DNA of 64,000 bases from assembly GCF_024734665.1 (NCBI RefSeq), contig NZ_CP102931.1, positions 124,001 to 188,000 of the forward strand, read 5' to 3'. The DNA comes from Variovorax paradoxus. GTDB lineage: Bacteria > Pseudomonadota > Gammaproteobacteria > Burkholderiales > Burkholderiaceae_C. Below, piece by piece: positions 53,646-64,000 of this stretch. The notes below the pieces were generated by a model, which saw nothing but the letters and a program-made list of their open reading frames with translations, did not search any database and was not told the DNA's origin. Both the position numbers and the translations under genes were made by a program. How positions within the stretch are numbered: the first letter of the stretch is position 1; each line of letters begins with the position of its first letter.

Positions 53646-53661
53646 TTCGGAAATTTCCGAA
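53646..53661. promoter_or_regulatory. 16-bp perfect palindrome at the start of the str leader
   Basis: TTCGGAAATTTCCGAA lies 10-25 bp after the -10 box, at the predicted transcript 5' end. It could be an operator or, less well, a 5' RNA stem. Confidence 0.4.
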
Positions 53662-53765
53662 GGGTTTCACGTTTTCGTTATTCCCGGCTTCCTTGCCTTG
53701 CGTCACGTCAAGGACCAAGGGCGGTTTTGCAACCAGGGCCGGGTTGTTTTGGGACTAATTCATTC

Positions 53766-54143
<378 letters not shown>

Positions 54144-54293
54144 GCCTTCCTGTCGTCAAAAAACAAACGGTGTTCGGTTGCCTTGGCGGGCACATCGAAC
54201 GAAGTGACCCACTGTCGGGTCGAGTAAGTGAGAGTCCTGACTGGCTCTCGCGGTGCCGGAAGCGGTGCCAACTGAAGCAAAGAGGTTAGAAAA

Positions 54294-54767
54294 ATGCCAC
54301 GTCGTCGCGAAGTCCCCAAACGTGAAATCCTGCCGGATCCCAAGTACGGCAATGTCGAGCTGTCCAAATTCATGAACGTGATCATGGAAGGCGGCAAGAA
54401 GGCGATCGCCGAGCGCATCATTTACGGTGCTCTCGACTTCATCGAAAAGAAGAACCCGGACAAGGATCCTCTCGAAGCATTCACCGTTGCCATCAACAAC
54501 GTGAAGCCGATGGTCGAAGTGAAGTCGCGCCGCGTTGGCGGTGCGAACTATCAAGTGCCGGTCGAAGTCCGTCCTGTCCGTCGCCTCGCCCTGTCGATGC
54601 GCTGGATCAAGGAAGCTGCCCGCAAGCGCGGTGAAAAGTCGATGGCCCTGCGTCTGGCCAACGAACTGATGGAAGCCACGGAAGGCCGTGGCGGCGCCAT
54701 GAAGAAGCGCGACGAAGTGCACCGCATGGCAGAAGCCAACCGGGCGTTCAGCCACTTCCGCTTCTAA
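54294..54767 (+). CDS. rpsG: 30S ribosomal protein S7
   Basis: The primary 16S rRNA 3'-domain assembly protein, 157 residues. The [15 protein letters not shown] start and the arginine-rich V-R-P-x-R-R-L-A-L-x-W stretch are typical. AGAGG lies upstream. The 150-bp gap after rpsL is wide enough to hold a regulatory leader, as S7 represses the str operon in other bacteria; no structure was assigned. Confidence 0.97.
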   Translation: MPRRREVPKREILPDPKYGNVELSKFMNVIMEGGKKAIAERIIYGALDFIEKKNPDKDPLEAFTVAINNVKPMVEVKSRRVGGANYQVPVEVRPVRRLALSMRWIKEAARKRGEKSMALRLANELMEATEGRGGAMKKRDEVHRMAEANRAFSHFRF

Positions 54768-54863
54768 AAATCAAACTTCGCTTGGGCGTTGGGTGCTGAG
54801 TGTCGGGCGTTGTGCCCGTGCTCGGGGCCCAGCGCTCAACGCATTTCAACCCGAAAGTAAATC

Positions 54864-56963
54864 ATGTCCCGCAAGACCCCCATCGAGCGCTACCGCAACA
54901 TCGGCATCTCCGCGCACATCGACGCTGGCAAGACCACGACGACCGAACGTATCCTGTTCTACACCGGTGTGAACCACAAGATCGGTGAAGTGCACGACGG
55001 CGCCGCCACGATGGACTGGATGGAGCAAGAGCAAGAGCGTGGCATCACGATCACGTCCGCTGCCACCACCTGCTTCTGGAAGGGCATGGCCGGCAAGTTC
55101 GACGAACACCGCATCAACATCATCGACACCCCTGGCCACGTGGACTTCACCATTGAAGTCGAGCGCTCGATGCGCGTGCTGGACGGCGCTGTCATGGTGT
55201 ACGACGCCGTCGGCGGCGTGCAGCCCCAGTCGGAAACCGTCTGGCGCCAGGCCAACAAGTACAAGGTGCCCCGTCTCGCGTTCGTCAACAAGATGGACCG
55301 CACCGGCGCCGACTTCCTGCGCGTGCGCCAGATGATGGTGGACCGCCTGAAGGCCAACCCCGTCGTGATCCAGATCCCGATCGGTGCCGAAGAGCACTTC
55401 CAGGGCATCGTCGACCTCGTGAAGATGAAGGCGATCATCTGGGACGAAGACAAGGGCGTGACGTTCCAGTACGGCGAGATTCCCGCCAACCTGACCGACG
55501 TCTGCAACGAATACCGCGAAAAGCTCGTCGAAGCGGCTGCCGAAGCCAGCGAAGAGCTGATGAACAAGTACCTCGAAGGCGGCGAGCTGAGCGAGGAAGA
55601 AATCAAGAAGGCCATTCGCCAGCGCACCATCGCCGGCGAAATCCAGCCGATGCTGTGCGGCTCGGCCTTCAAGAACAAGGGCGTGCAAGCCATGCTCGAC
55701 GCCGTCGTCGAATACATGCCCGCGCCGACCGACATTCCCCCGGTCAACGGCCTGGACGAAGACGAGGCGCCTGTCATCCGCAAGGCTGACGACAACGAGA
55801 AGTTCTCGGCCCTGGCATTCAAGCTGATGACCGACCCGTTCGTGGGCCAGTTGACCTTCGTGCGCGTCTACTCCGGCGTGCTGACCAAGGGCGACAGCGT
55901 CTACAACCCGGTTCGCGGCAAGAAGGAACGTATCGGCCGTATCGTGCAGATGCACGCCAACAACCGCGAAGAAGTCAACGAAATCCGCGCCGGCGACATC
56001 GCTGCCTGCGTGGGCCTGAAGGAAGTCACCACGGGCGAAACCCTGTGCGACCCGACGGCGATCGTGACGCTCGAGCGCATGGTGTTCCCGGAATCGGTGA
56101 TCTCGCAGGCCGTCGAGCCGAAGACCAAGGCCGACCAGGAAAAGATGGGCATCGCCCTGCAACGCCTGGCTCAGGAAGACCCCTCGTTCCGCGTCAAGAC
56201 CGACGAAGAATCGGGCCAGACCATCATCGCCGGCATGGGCGAGCTCCACCTTGAAATCATCGTGGACCGCATGAAGCGCGAATTCGGCGTGGAAGCCAAC
56301 GTGGGCAAGCCGCAAGTGGCTTACCGCGAAACGATCCGCAAGACCGTCGAAGACGCCGAAGGCAAGTTCGTTCGCCAGTCGGGCGGCAAGGGCCAGTACG
56401 GTCACGTCATCCTGAAGCTCGAGCCGCAAGAGGCTGGCAAGGGCTTCGAATTCGTCGACGCCATCAAGGGCGGTGTGGTTCCTCGCGAATACATTCCCGC
56501 GGTGGAAAAGGGCGTTGTGGAAGCGCTGACGCAAGGCGTGCTGGCGGGCTACCCCGTCGTGGACGTCAAGGTCACGCTGCACTTCGGCTCGTACCACGAC
56601 GTGGACTCGAACGAAATGGCGTTCAAGATGGCCGCAATCTTCGGCTTCAAGGAAGGCGCCCGCAAGGCCAGCCCCGTGATCCTCGAGCCGATGATGGCCG
56701 TGGAAGTCGAAACGCCTGAAGACTACGCCGGCAACGTGATGGGCGACCTGTCGTCCCGCCGCGGCATGGTGCAGGGCATGGACGACATGGTCGGTGGCGG
56801 CAAGGCCATCAAGGCTGAAGTGCCGCTGTCGGAAATGTTCGGCTACTCGACCACGCTGCGCTCGATGTCGCAAGGCCGCGCGACGTACACGATGGAGTTC
56901 AAGCACTACGCTGAAGCCCCCCGTAACGTCGCCGAAGCCATCGTGGCCGCTCGCGCCAAGTAA
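54864..56963 (+). CDS. fusA: Elongation factor G
   Basis: The GTPase that drives translocation on the ribosome, 699 residues. G1 [10 protein letters not shown] near residue 17, G3 D-T-P-G-H-V-D-F, G4 N-K-M-D-R, and the C-terminal domains are complete. It is the normal length for betaproteobacteria. It stands between rpsG and tuf. Confidence 0.98.
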   Translation: MSRKTPIERYRNIGISAHIDAGKTTTTERILFYTGVNHKIGEVHDGAATMDWMEQEQERGITITSAATTCFWKGMAGKFDEHRINIIDTPGHVDFTIEVERSMRVLDGAVMVYDAVGGVQPQSETVWRQANKYKVPRLAFVNKMDRTGADFLRVRQMMVDRLKANPVVIQIPIGAEEHFQGIVDLVKMKAIIWDEDKGVTFQYGEIPANLTDVCNEYREKLVEAAAEASEELMNKYLEGGELSEEEIKKAIRQRTIAGEIQPMLCGSAFKNKGVQAMLDAVVEYMPAPTDIPPVNGLDEDEAPVIRKADDNEKFSALAFKLMTDPFVGQLTFVRVYSGVLTKGDSVYNPVRGKKERIGRIVQMHANNREEVNEIRAGDIAACVGLKEVTTGETLCDPTAIVTLERMVFPESVISQAVEPKTKADQEKMGIALQRLAQEDPSFRVKTDEESGQTIIAGMGELHLEIIVDRMKREFGVEANVGKPQVAYRETIRKTVEDAEGKFVRQSGGKGQYGHVILKLEPQEAGKGFEFVDAIKGGVVPREYIPAVEKGVVEALTQGVLAGYPVVDVKVTLHFGSYHDVDSNEMAFKMAAIFGFKEGARKASPVILEPMMAVEVETPEDYAGNVMGDLSSRRGMVQGMDDMVGGGKAIKAEVPLSEMFGYSTTLRSMSQGRATYTMEFKHYAEAPRNVAEAIVAARAK

Positions 56964-57082
56964 GTATTCAATTTCGAATCTGTCTGCGACCGTGTGCCCC
57001 TCGCTGCCCGTGGCGAGGGAACCAGCAATGCGGTGCAGACATAAAACCCAATCACGGGCACTGCTCTTTCAAGGATTGAAAA

Positions 57083-58276
<1,194 letters not shown>

Positions 58277-58297
58277 GCCGGACGCAAAGGAATCACC

Positions 58298-58612
58298 ATG
58301 GCTACCAAGCAAAAAATCCGCATCCGCCTGAAGGCATTCGACTACAAGCTGATCGACCAGTCGGCAGCCGAAATCGTCGACACCGCCAAGCGCACCGGCG
58401 CGATCGTCAAGGGCCCCGTGCCCCTGCCGACCCGCATGAAGCGTTTCGACATCCTGCGTTCGCCGCACGTCAACAAGACGTCGCGCGACCAGCTGGAAAT
58501 CCGCACGCACCAGCGCCTGATGGACATCGTCGACCCGACCGACAAGACCGTGGACGCGCTGATGAAGCTCGACCTGCCGGCCGGCGTGGACGTCGAGATC
58601 AAGCTGCAGTAA
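58298..58612 (+). CDS. rpsJ: 30S ribosomal protein S10
   Basis: The protein has 104 residues, with [12 protein letters not shown] and the conserved P-L-P-T-R loop. S10 also binds NusB in antitermination. It follows tuf by 21 bp and is cut off from the rest of the S10 operon by a strong terminator and two foreign-looking genes, an unusual layout. Confidence 0.98.
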   Translation: MATKQKIRIRLKAFDYKLIDQSAAEIVDTAKRTGAIVKGPVPLPTRMKRFDILRSPHVNKTSRDQLEIRTHQRLMDIVDPTDKTVDALMKLDLPAGVDVEIKLQ

Positions 58613-58644
58613 TCCGTTCGACCTCGCGTCGCGGTTATTTGTGA

Positions 58645-58674
58645 AGCCCGCCTGCAGAAATGCAGGCGGGCTTT
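58645..58674 (+). terminator. Intrinsic terminator after rpsJ
   Basis: AGCCCGCCTGCA and TGCAGGCGGGCT around GAAA form a 12-bp perfect stem, followed by a short T run (TTTG). Confidence 0.85.
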
Positions 58675-58765
58675 GTGCTTTATGTCACGCAGATGTGGCA
58701 TCCTCGCCGGACGACAGCCTCCCTCCATCGAGGCGTCGGACAGCTGAAACGAGGGCAGCACAGCT

Positions 58766-60388
58766 ATGAGACAAAGTATCTCTTTTGCGTCGGGTTTGAT
58801 GGCTTGCATTGCGGCGGTGTTGTTGACCGCATGTGGCGGCGGTGGGGGAGGTGGCGGTGGTGGCATTCCCCTGTTGCCTGTGGCCTCGTCGACAACGGGA
58901 AATGGCGATGGTGGTTCTTCTCTGCCGGTATTCCCGGCGGGGACGGTGGCTGTACTGAGCGGGACTGCCAGTTATGAGTCGGTGCCAAATCCCAGCGGCC
59001 GCTTGGTGTATGCCGACACCGCTATCAAGCCAGTGCGCAGGGCTTATGTCGAAGTGCTCGATGCCACCAGTGGCACCCAGTTGGCCATCACCTCCACTGA
59101 CGACAACGGCGCTTATTCGGCGAGTGTTCCGATGAACACGAGTGTCATCGTCCGGGTGCGTGCCCAGCTCCTCCGCACCGGTGTGCTTCCGAGTTGGGAC
59201 GTCACCGTGCGCGACAACACCCAGTCGAGCGCGATCTACTCCATGCAGTCGTCGGTGTTCTCCACCGGCGTCGCGGCGCTCACGCGTGACCTGCGCGCTG
59301 GCAGCGGGTGGGGCGGGTCGAGCTACACCAGCCAGCGCGTGTCCGGGCCATTCGCTGTGATGGACACGATCTACACCGCGATGCAGAAGGTGCTGTCGGT
59401 GGCTCCGGCGACGGCGTTTCCGTCGCTGAAGGTGTTCTGGAGTGTCAACAACACGAACTCCGGCGGCAGCATCGCGCTGGGCCAGATCGGCACTACGTTC
59501 TTCATCGGCAGGAGTTCGGGTGCCGAGATCTACGTGCTTGGCAAGGAAGATGTGGACACCGACGAATTCGACGCGCCGGTGATCGCGCACGAATGGGGCC
59601 ACTATTACCAGGCCTCCTTCAGCCGCGACGATTCGCCGGGCGGCGCGCATTCCACGAGCGAACTCATCGACCGCCGGCTCGCCTTCTCCGAAGGATGGGG
59701 TAACGGCTGGTCGGGCATCGCGCTGGGTCGTAGCAACTATGTCGATTCGGGTGGACCCGGCCAGGCCCAGGGCGGCAGCCTCGATCTCACGCAGGGGCCG
59801 GCGACCAACCGAGGGTGGTTCCGTGAATCCTCGATCCAGTCGATCTTCTGGAACCTGAACCAGCAGGTCGGTTTCAAGCCGATCCACGACACGATGACGG
59901 GGGCGCCGTTCAGGAGCGGCGCGCCGGTCACCTCAATCCATCCGTTCGCCGTGGCATTCAACGCGACAGCGCAGGGCAGTGCATCCACGCTGGCCTCGCT
60001 GCTCGCAGGGCAGAGCATCACGGTCAATGATGCCTACGGCGCGGGGGAGGGCAATGATGGCGGCGTGTCGATCGCGCTGCCGATGTACAAGCAGGCGGTG
60101 GTCGGTACGGCCACTTCGGCCTGTGTGACGAACGCTGCGGATCCTCAGCGTGACGGAAACAAGCTCGGAAGCTTCGCGTACCTGCGTTTCACGGCGCCCG
60201 CCAACCGTGGCTACCAGTTCACGATCTCCCCACCGGGGGGCGCTAATCCCAACTACGCAATCTATCGAGGTGGCGTGGTGAGCCGAAATACCAGTTCGGT
60301 CAACCTGTCGGCTGGCGACTATGTGCTGGTTGTCAACGATCTCAACAACTCCGCCGCCAGCACCTGCTTCGGCGTGATCATTCAGTAG
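58766..60388 (+). CDS. Putative surface zinc-metalloprotease lipoprotein
   Basis: The protein has 540 residues. The lipobox L-L-T-A-C places the lipid on Cys23, followed by a run of ten glycines. Residues about 90-160 look like a beta-sandwich ([11 protein letters not shown]), as in carboxypeptidase-regulatory domains. H-E-W-G-H at 275-279 is the zinc motif H-E-x-x-H, and Glu309 in F-S-E-G-W-G-N-G-W is a plausible third ligand (gluzincin spacing). The last 100 residues ([11 protein letters not shown]) resemble a pre-peptidase C-terminal domain. It lies between rpsJ and rplC, followed by a small exported protein. The substrate is unknown. Confidence 0.78.
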   Translation: MRQSISFASGLMACIAAVLLTACGGGGGGGGGGIPLLPVASSTTGNGDGGSSLPVFPAGTVAVLSGTASYESVPNPSGRLVYADTAIKPVRRAYVEVLDATSGTQLAITSTDDNGAYSASVPMNTSVIVRVRAQLLRTGVLPSWDVTVRDNTQSSAIYSMQSSVFSTGVAALTRDLRAGSGWGGSSYTSQRVSGPFAVMDTIYTAMQKVLSVAPATAFPSLKVFWSVNNTNSGGSIALGQIGTTFFIGRSSGAEIYVLGKEDVDTDEFDAPVIAHEWGHYYQASFSRDDSPGGAHSTSELIDRRLAFSEGWGNGWSGIALGRSNYVDSGGPGQAQGGSLDLTQGPATNRGWFRESSIQSIFWNLNQQVGFKPIHDTMTGAPFRSGAPVTSIHPFAVAFNATAQGSASTLASLLAGQSITVNDAYGAGEGNDGGVSIALPMYKQAVVGTATSACVTNAADPQRDGNKLGSFAYLRFTAPANRGYQFTISPPGGANPNYAIYRGGVVSRNTSSVNLSAGDYVLVVNDLNNSAASTCFGVIIQ

Positions 60389-60405
60389 CAGCGAGGAAGG
60401 CCGCC

Positions 60406-60954
60406 ATGAACCTCCGTTCCAACTCGACGATTGCCGCCATGGCATGCCTGGCGCTAGCTGCCGCGTCGGCGCCAGTCTTCGCAGATGGCGTGCCGGCGCC
60501 CCGCACCGCAAAGCACTCCGCTTCGTCCCGCAATGCTGCGCCCATGACGGTCGCGGCGCGCAAGCCCAACGATTCAGGCGTCGTGATCCAGTTCAGGGTG
60601 GAGGGTACGGCCCAGGTCGGCCGGCCGGTTTCTGTCGTTCTGCAGTTCGACGGCGTGAGCGATCCGGCAGGTGCCACCGCACGCCTGACGACCGATGCCG
60701 GCCTGACCCTGACCACAAGCAGCAGCCTGGCCCTTCCCGCCGGCCAGCGTACGACCGCCACCGCCACGGTGACGAGCGACCGCGAAGGTCTCGCCTATCT
60801 GAACGTCTTTGTTACGCAGAACGGCGCCATGAGCATCGTCGCCATCCCCGTGCAGACCGGCTCGGCCGCCCCGGCCATGAAGGCTGCAGGCGAGATGAAG
60901 TCGTCCGCGGAAGGCGAAAAAATCATCTCGCTGCCGGCCAAAGAGCCGAAATAA
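60406..60954 (+). CDS. Small exported protein, probable partner of the metalloprotease lipoprotein
   Basis: The protein has 182 residues with a signal peptide ending near V-F-A-D (about 27). A beta-rich middle of about 100 residues (V-I-Q-F-R-V-E-G, V-S-V-V-L-Q-F-D-G-V, T-T-A-T-A-T-V-T) resembles an immunoglobulin-like fold; the last 30 residues are charged. No family is recognised. It begins 18 bp after the metalloprotease stop, so the two are co-transcribed. It could be an inhibitor, chaperone or substrate. Confidence 0.72.
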   Translation: MNLRSNSTIAAMACLALAAASAPVFADGVPAPRTAKHSASSRNAAPMTVAARKPNDSGVVIQFRVEGTAQVGRPVSVVLQFDGVSDPAGATARLTTDAGLTLTTSSSLALPAGQRTTATATVTSDREGLAYLNVFVTQNGAMSIVAIPVQTGSAAPAMKAAGEMKSSAEGEKIISLPAKEPK

Positions 60955-61014
60955 GCCGCGAAAGACCCCGGAAACGGGGCTTCGGCGCCCTCAAAACGGC
61001 CACAACTGCAGTGC

Positions 61015-61044
61015 TTGCGCGGAGCCCGCATCGCGGGCTATAAT
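61015..61044 (+). promoter_or_regulatory. Promoter of the rplC (S10) operon
   Basis: TTGCGC (-35, 61015-61020), an 18-bp spacer and TATAAT (-10, 61039-61044), a perfect -10 box. The spacer itself contains the inverted repeat GCCCGC-ATC-GCGGGC (61024-61038). It gives a leader of about 140 nt before rplC, where feedback control of this operon usually acts. Confidence 0.75.
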
Positions 61045-61191
61045 CGCTGGCTCTGCCCTTGCTGCGTCCGCATGGGTGTCGTTCTGGCAGAGATTTATCA
61101 ACCTTCTTGCGCTGTTCGGGGAAGCCCGGCAAACGCTGTCGCCAATTGAAGTGGCAGCGGCGTAGGGAGTTTCCATTTTTGGAGAAAACAA

Positions 61192-61872
61192 ATGAGTCTG
61201 AGCAACTCCCTCGGGTTGCTGGGCCGCAAGGTGGGGATGATGCGTCTCTTCACCGATGACGGGGACGCAGTTCCTGTCACGGTGGTGGATGTGTCCAACA
61301 ACCGTGTGACCCAGATCAAGTCCCAAGAGACCGATGGCTACGTCGCCCTGCAGGTGACGTTCGGTTCGCGCAAAGCATCGCGCGTGACCAAGCCCGAAGC
61401 CGGCCACCTCGCCAAGGCGGGTGTCGAAGCAGGCGAAATCATCCAGGAATTCCGCGTTACCGCCGATACCGCTGGTCAGCACAAGGCTGGCGGCGTGATC
61501 GCAGTGACGAGCGTCTTCTCCGTGGGCCAGAAGGTGGACGTGCAAGGCACTTCCATCGGCAAGGGCTACGCTGGCACGATCAAGCGTCACAACATGAGCT
61601 CGCAACGCGCGTCGCACGGTAACAGCCGTTCGCACAACGTTCCCGGCTCGATCGGTATGGCACAAGACCCCGGTCGCGTGTTCCCCGGCAAGCGCATGAC
61701 GGGCCACCTCGGCGACGTCACCCGCACGACGCAAAACCTCGACGTGTTCCGCATCGACGAAGCACGTCAACTGCTGCTCATCAAGGGCGCGATTCCGGGT
61801 TCGAAGGGTGGCTTCGTCACCGTGCGTCCCGCCGTCAAGGCCAAGCCGCAAGCGGCCCAAGGAGCGAAGTAA
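61192..61872 (+). CDS. rplC: 50S ribosomal protein L3
   Basis: An early-assembly protein of the large subunit, 226 residues, with G-L-L-G-R-K-V-G-M at the start and the [20 protein letters not shown] loop that carries the methylated Gln of many L3 proteins. TTTGGAGA lies upstream. It is the first gene after the promoter at 61015. Confidence 0.97.
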   Translation: MSLSNSLGLLGRKVGMMRLFTDDGDAVPVTVVDVSNNRVTQIKSQETDGYVALQVTFGSRKASRVTKPEAGHLAKAGVEAGEIIQEFRVTADTAGQHKAGGVIAVTSVFSVGQKVDVQGTSIGKGYAGTIKRHNMSSQRASHGNSRSHNVPGSIGMAQDPGRVFPGKRMTGHLGDVTRTTQNLDVFRIDEARQLLLIKGAIPGSKGGFVTVRPAVKAKPQAAQGAK

Positions 61873-62492
61873 TGGAACTCGAACTCCTGAACGAACAAGG
61901 CCAGGCCGCGTCGAAGTACGACGCCCCCGAGACCGTGTTCGGCCGTGACTACAACGAAGACCTGGTTCACCAGATCGTCGTTGCATTCCAGGCCAACGCA
62001 CGCCAAGGCACGCGCGCCCAGAAGGACCGCGAACAGGTCAAGCACTCGACCAAGAAGCCTTTCAAGCAAAAGGGAACGGGCCGCGCCCGTGCCGGTATGA
62101 CGTCCTCGCCGCTGTGGCGCGGGGGTGGCCGGATTTTCCCGAACATGCCTGACGAAAACTTCTCGCAGAAGATCAACAAGAAGATGTATCGCGCCGGCAT
62201 GGCGTCCATCTTCTCGCAGCTGGCTCGCGAAGGCCGTCTGGCCGTGGTCGATTCGATCAAGGTCGACTCGCCCAAGACCAAGCCGCTGGCAGCCCGTTTC
62301 AAGGCGATGAATCTCGAGTCCGTGCTCGTGATCGCCGAAGAAGTCGACGAAAACCTGTACCTTGCCTCGCGCAATCTGGTCAACGTTCTCGTGGTCGAAC
62401 CCCGCTACGCCGATCCGGTGTCGCTGGTTCACTACAAGAAGGTGCTGGTCACCAAGGGTGCCGTCGACAAGCTCAAGGAGATGTTCGCATGA
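61872..62492 (+). CDS. rplD: 50S ribosomal protein L4
   Basis: The protein has 206 residues. In many bacteria L4 is also the regulator that represses the S10 operon. [11 protein letters not shown] is the exit-tunnel loop next to the macrolide site and looks wild type. It starts one base inside the rplC stop region (TAATG). Confidence 0.97.
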   Translation: MELELLNEQGQAASKYDAPETVFGRDYNEDLVHQIVVAFQANARQGTRAQKDREQVKHSTKKPFKQKGTGRARAGMTSSPLWRGGGRIFPNMPDENFSQKINKKMYRAGMASIFSQLAREGRLAVVDSIKVDSPKTKPLAARFKAMNLESVLVIAEEVDENLYLASRNLVNVLVVEPRYADPVSLVHYKKVLVTKGAVDKLKEMFA

Positions 62493-62824
62493 GCCGCGTG
62501 AACCCTACCGCCGCTGAACGTACGTTCGAAGAAGGCCGCCTGATGGCGGTGCTGGTCGCCCCGATCGTGTCCGAAAAGGCCACGATGGTCGGCGAGAAGT
62601 CGAACGCTGTCACTTTCAAGGTGCTGCAAGACGCCACCAAGCCCGAGATCAAGGCCGCTGTCGAACTGATGTTCAAGGTCGAAGTCCAGGGCGTGTCGGT
62701 GCTCAACACCAAGGGCAAGACCAAGCGCTTTGGCAAGTCCATCGGCCGCCGCGACAACGTTCGCAAGGCCTATGTGACGCTGAAGGCCGGTCAAGAGCTC
62801 AACCTCGTCGGGGAAGGCGCTTAA
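62489..62824 (+). CDS. rplW: 50S ribosomal protein L23
   Basis: The tunnel-exit protein that docks trigger factor and SRP, 111 residues. [10 protein letters not shown] near residue 23 is the family start; the first 18 residues are an N-terminal extension, or the real start is the ATG at 62543 (M-A-V-L-V-A-P). The ATG at 62489 overlaps the rplD stop. Confidence 0.95.
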   Translation: MSRVNPTAAERTFEEGRLMAVLVAPIVSEKATMVGEKSNAVTFKVLQDATKPEIKAAVELMFKVEVQGVSVLNTKGKTKRFGKSIGRRDNVRKAYVTLKAGQELNLVGEGA

Positions 62825-62826
62825 TC

Positions 62827-63651
62827 ATGGCCGTCATCAAGATGAAACCCACTTCGCCGGGCCAACGCGGCGCGGTGAAGATCTCGCGTGACCACCTGTT
62901 CAAGGGTGCTCCTCACGCGGCCCTGCTGGAACCCCAGTTCCAGAAGGCCGGCCGTAACAACAACGGTCACATCACGATCCGTCACCGTGGCGGTGGTTCC
63001 AAGCACCACTACCGTGTTGTCGACTTCGTGCGCAACAAGGACGGCATCCCGGCCAAGGTCGAACGCATCGAGTACGACCCGAACCGCACCGCCCACATCG
63101 CTCTGGTCTGCTACGCCGACGGCGAGCGCCGCTACATCATCGCTCCGCGCGGTCTTGAAGCTGGTGCAACGCTGCTGTCGGGCGCCGAAGCCCCGATCCG
63201 CGCCGGCAACACCCTGCCGATCCGCAACATCCCGGTCGGCTCGACGATCCACTGCATCGAACTGCAACCCGGCAAGGGCGCGCAGATCGCACGTTCGGCC
63301 GGTACGTCGGCTACGCTGCTGGCCCGTGAAGGCGTTTACGCTCAGGTCCGCATGCGTTCGGGCGAAGTCCGCCGCATTCACATCGAATGCCGCGCGACCA
63401 TCGGCGAAGTGGCCAACGAAGAGCACAGCCTGCGCCAACTCGGCAAGGCAGGCGCCAAGCGCTGGAAGGGCATTCGCCCGACCGTTCGCGGCGTCGTGAT
63501 GAACCCGGTCGACCACCCGCACGGTGGCGGCGAAGGCAAGACTGGCGAAGGCCGCCATCCTGTCGACCCATGGGGCAATCTGACCAAGGGCTATCGCACC
63601 CGTAACAACAAGCGCACGCAGGTCTTCATCGTGTCGCGTCGCAAGAAGTAA
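62827..63651 (+). CDS. rplB: 50S ribosomal protein L2
   Basis: Essential for peptidyl-transferase assembly, 274 residues. The [16 protein letters not shown] loop carries the invariant histidines close to the catalytic centre. It is 2 bp after rplW. Confidence 0.98.
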   Translation: MAVIKMKPTSPGQRGAVKISRDHLFKGAPHAALLEPQFQKAGRNNNGHITIRHRGGGSKHHYRVVDFVRNKDGIPAKVERIEYDPNRTAHIALVCYADGERRYIIAPRGLEAGATLLSGAEAPIRAGNTLPIRNIPVGSTIHCIELQPGKGAQIARSAGTSATLLAREGVYAQVRMRSGEVRRIHIECRATIGEVANEEHSLRQLGKAGAKRWKGIRPTVRGVVMNPVDHPHGGGEGKTGEGRHPVDPWGNLTKGYRTRNNKRTQVFIVSRRKK

Positions 63652-63661
63652 GGGATAGCCA

Positions 63662-63940
63662 ATGACTCGCTCTCTCAAAAAGGGTCCTTTCGTCGACCAC
63701 CACCTCGTGGCCAAGGCCGACAAGGCCGTGACGACCAAGGACAAGAAGCCGATCAAGACCTGGTCGCGCCGCTCGATGGTCCTGCCCGAATTCATCGGTC
63801 TGACCATCGCTGTGCACAACGGCAAGCAACACGTGCCCGTGTACATCACCGACCAGATGGTCGGCCACAAGCTCGGCGAATTTGCGCTCACGCGCACGTT
63901 CAAGGGGCACCCCGCGGACAAAAAAGTCCAGAAGAAGTAA
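63662..63940 (+). CDS. rpsS: 30S ribosomal protein S19
   Basis: The protein has 92 residues, starting [11 protein letters not shown]. Normal length. It contacts the A-site tRNA region of the small-subunit head. AGGGAT lies just upstream. Confidence 0.98.
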   Translation: MTRSLKKGPFVDHHLVAKADKAVTTKDKKPIKTWSRRSMVLPEFIGLTIAVHNGKQHVPVYITDQMVGHKLGEFALTRTFKGHPADKKVQKK

Positions 63941-63949
63941 GGAACGACC

Positions 63950-64000
63950 ATGTCTGAAACACGTGCAGTCCTCCGCGGTGTCCGCCTGTCGGTCGACAAG
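63950..64000 (+). CDS. rplV: 50S ribosomal protein L22, 5' part only
   Basis: The window ends 17 codons into the frame (S-E-T-R-A-V-L-R-G-V-R-L-S). The position right after rpsS and the sequence fit L22. GGAACGACC precedes the ATG. Confidence 0.9.
   Translation, partial: MSETRAVLRGVRLSVDK

Noticed and set aside
54846..56906. Long minus-strand open frame opposite fusA
   Set aside because: High GC at third positions of fusA removes stops from the opposite strand; its composition (His, Val, Leu, Arg) is typical of such shadow frames.

Overview
The window is a high-GC chromosomal segment of a betaproteobacterium, most likely family Comamonadaceae and probably Variovorax or a close relative. This is judged by eye from the ribosomal and translation-factor proteins, the orphan tripartite-tricarboxylate binding proteins, the HemJ-type haem gene and the general gene content; no database search was possible. 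It carries about 63 protein genes, no visible rRNA or tRNA gene, no insertion sequence and no CRISPR array.

Region 1 (1-17,200) is metabolic and regulatory. It holds two hypothetical proteins, a LysR regulator divergent from a glutathione S-transferase and a flavin-binding oxidase-like gene, and a cytochrome P450 divergent from an ArsR-type regulator with a 24-bp inverted repeat between them. Next come two tandem near-duplicate periplasmic Bug binding proteins, AMP nucleosidase, a SLOG/LOG-like protein and a four-gene ABC importer (two permeases, ATPase, binding protein), all on the minus strand. A LysR regulator, ketopantoate reductase and glutathione reductase follow.

Region 2 (17,200-22,750) is the accessory part. 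A FecR-domain protein with a long glutamine-rich tail is divergent from an exported protein with a glucan-water-dikinase-like domain order. A leaderless lysozyme-like/LysM protein then overlaps a small exported cysteine-containing protein, which looks like an effector/immunity pair.

Region 3 (22,750-47,200) holds a TRAP transporter, a rhodanese, a BON/LysM protein, type III pantothenate kinase, a serine hydrolase, enoyl-CoA hydratase, 3-hydroxyacyl-CoA dehydrogenase and purT. An AraC regulator leads into a branched-chain-type ABC transporter whose operon also encodes an acyl-CoA synthetase. EVE, MarC, SDR, DsbA-like isomerase and dienelactone hydrolase genes follow, then a LysR regulator and two small exported repeat proteins.

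Region 4 (47,200-53,560) holds corA and hemB, a 340-bp gap with a good candidate small RNA, a hemJ-like gene, a VanZ-family membrane protein, a thioredoxin-like ferredoxin, a hydrolase and a D,D-carboxypeptidase.

Region 5 (53,560-64,000) is the str/S10 ribosomal region: rpsL, rpsG, fusA, tuf, rpsJ, then rplC, rplD, rplW, rplB, rpsS and the start of rplV. It is interrupted after rpsJ by a terminator, a putative secreted zinc metalloprotease lipoprotein and a small exported protein; a fresh near-consensus promoter then restarts transcription before rplC.
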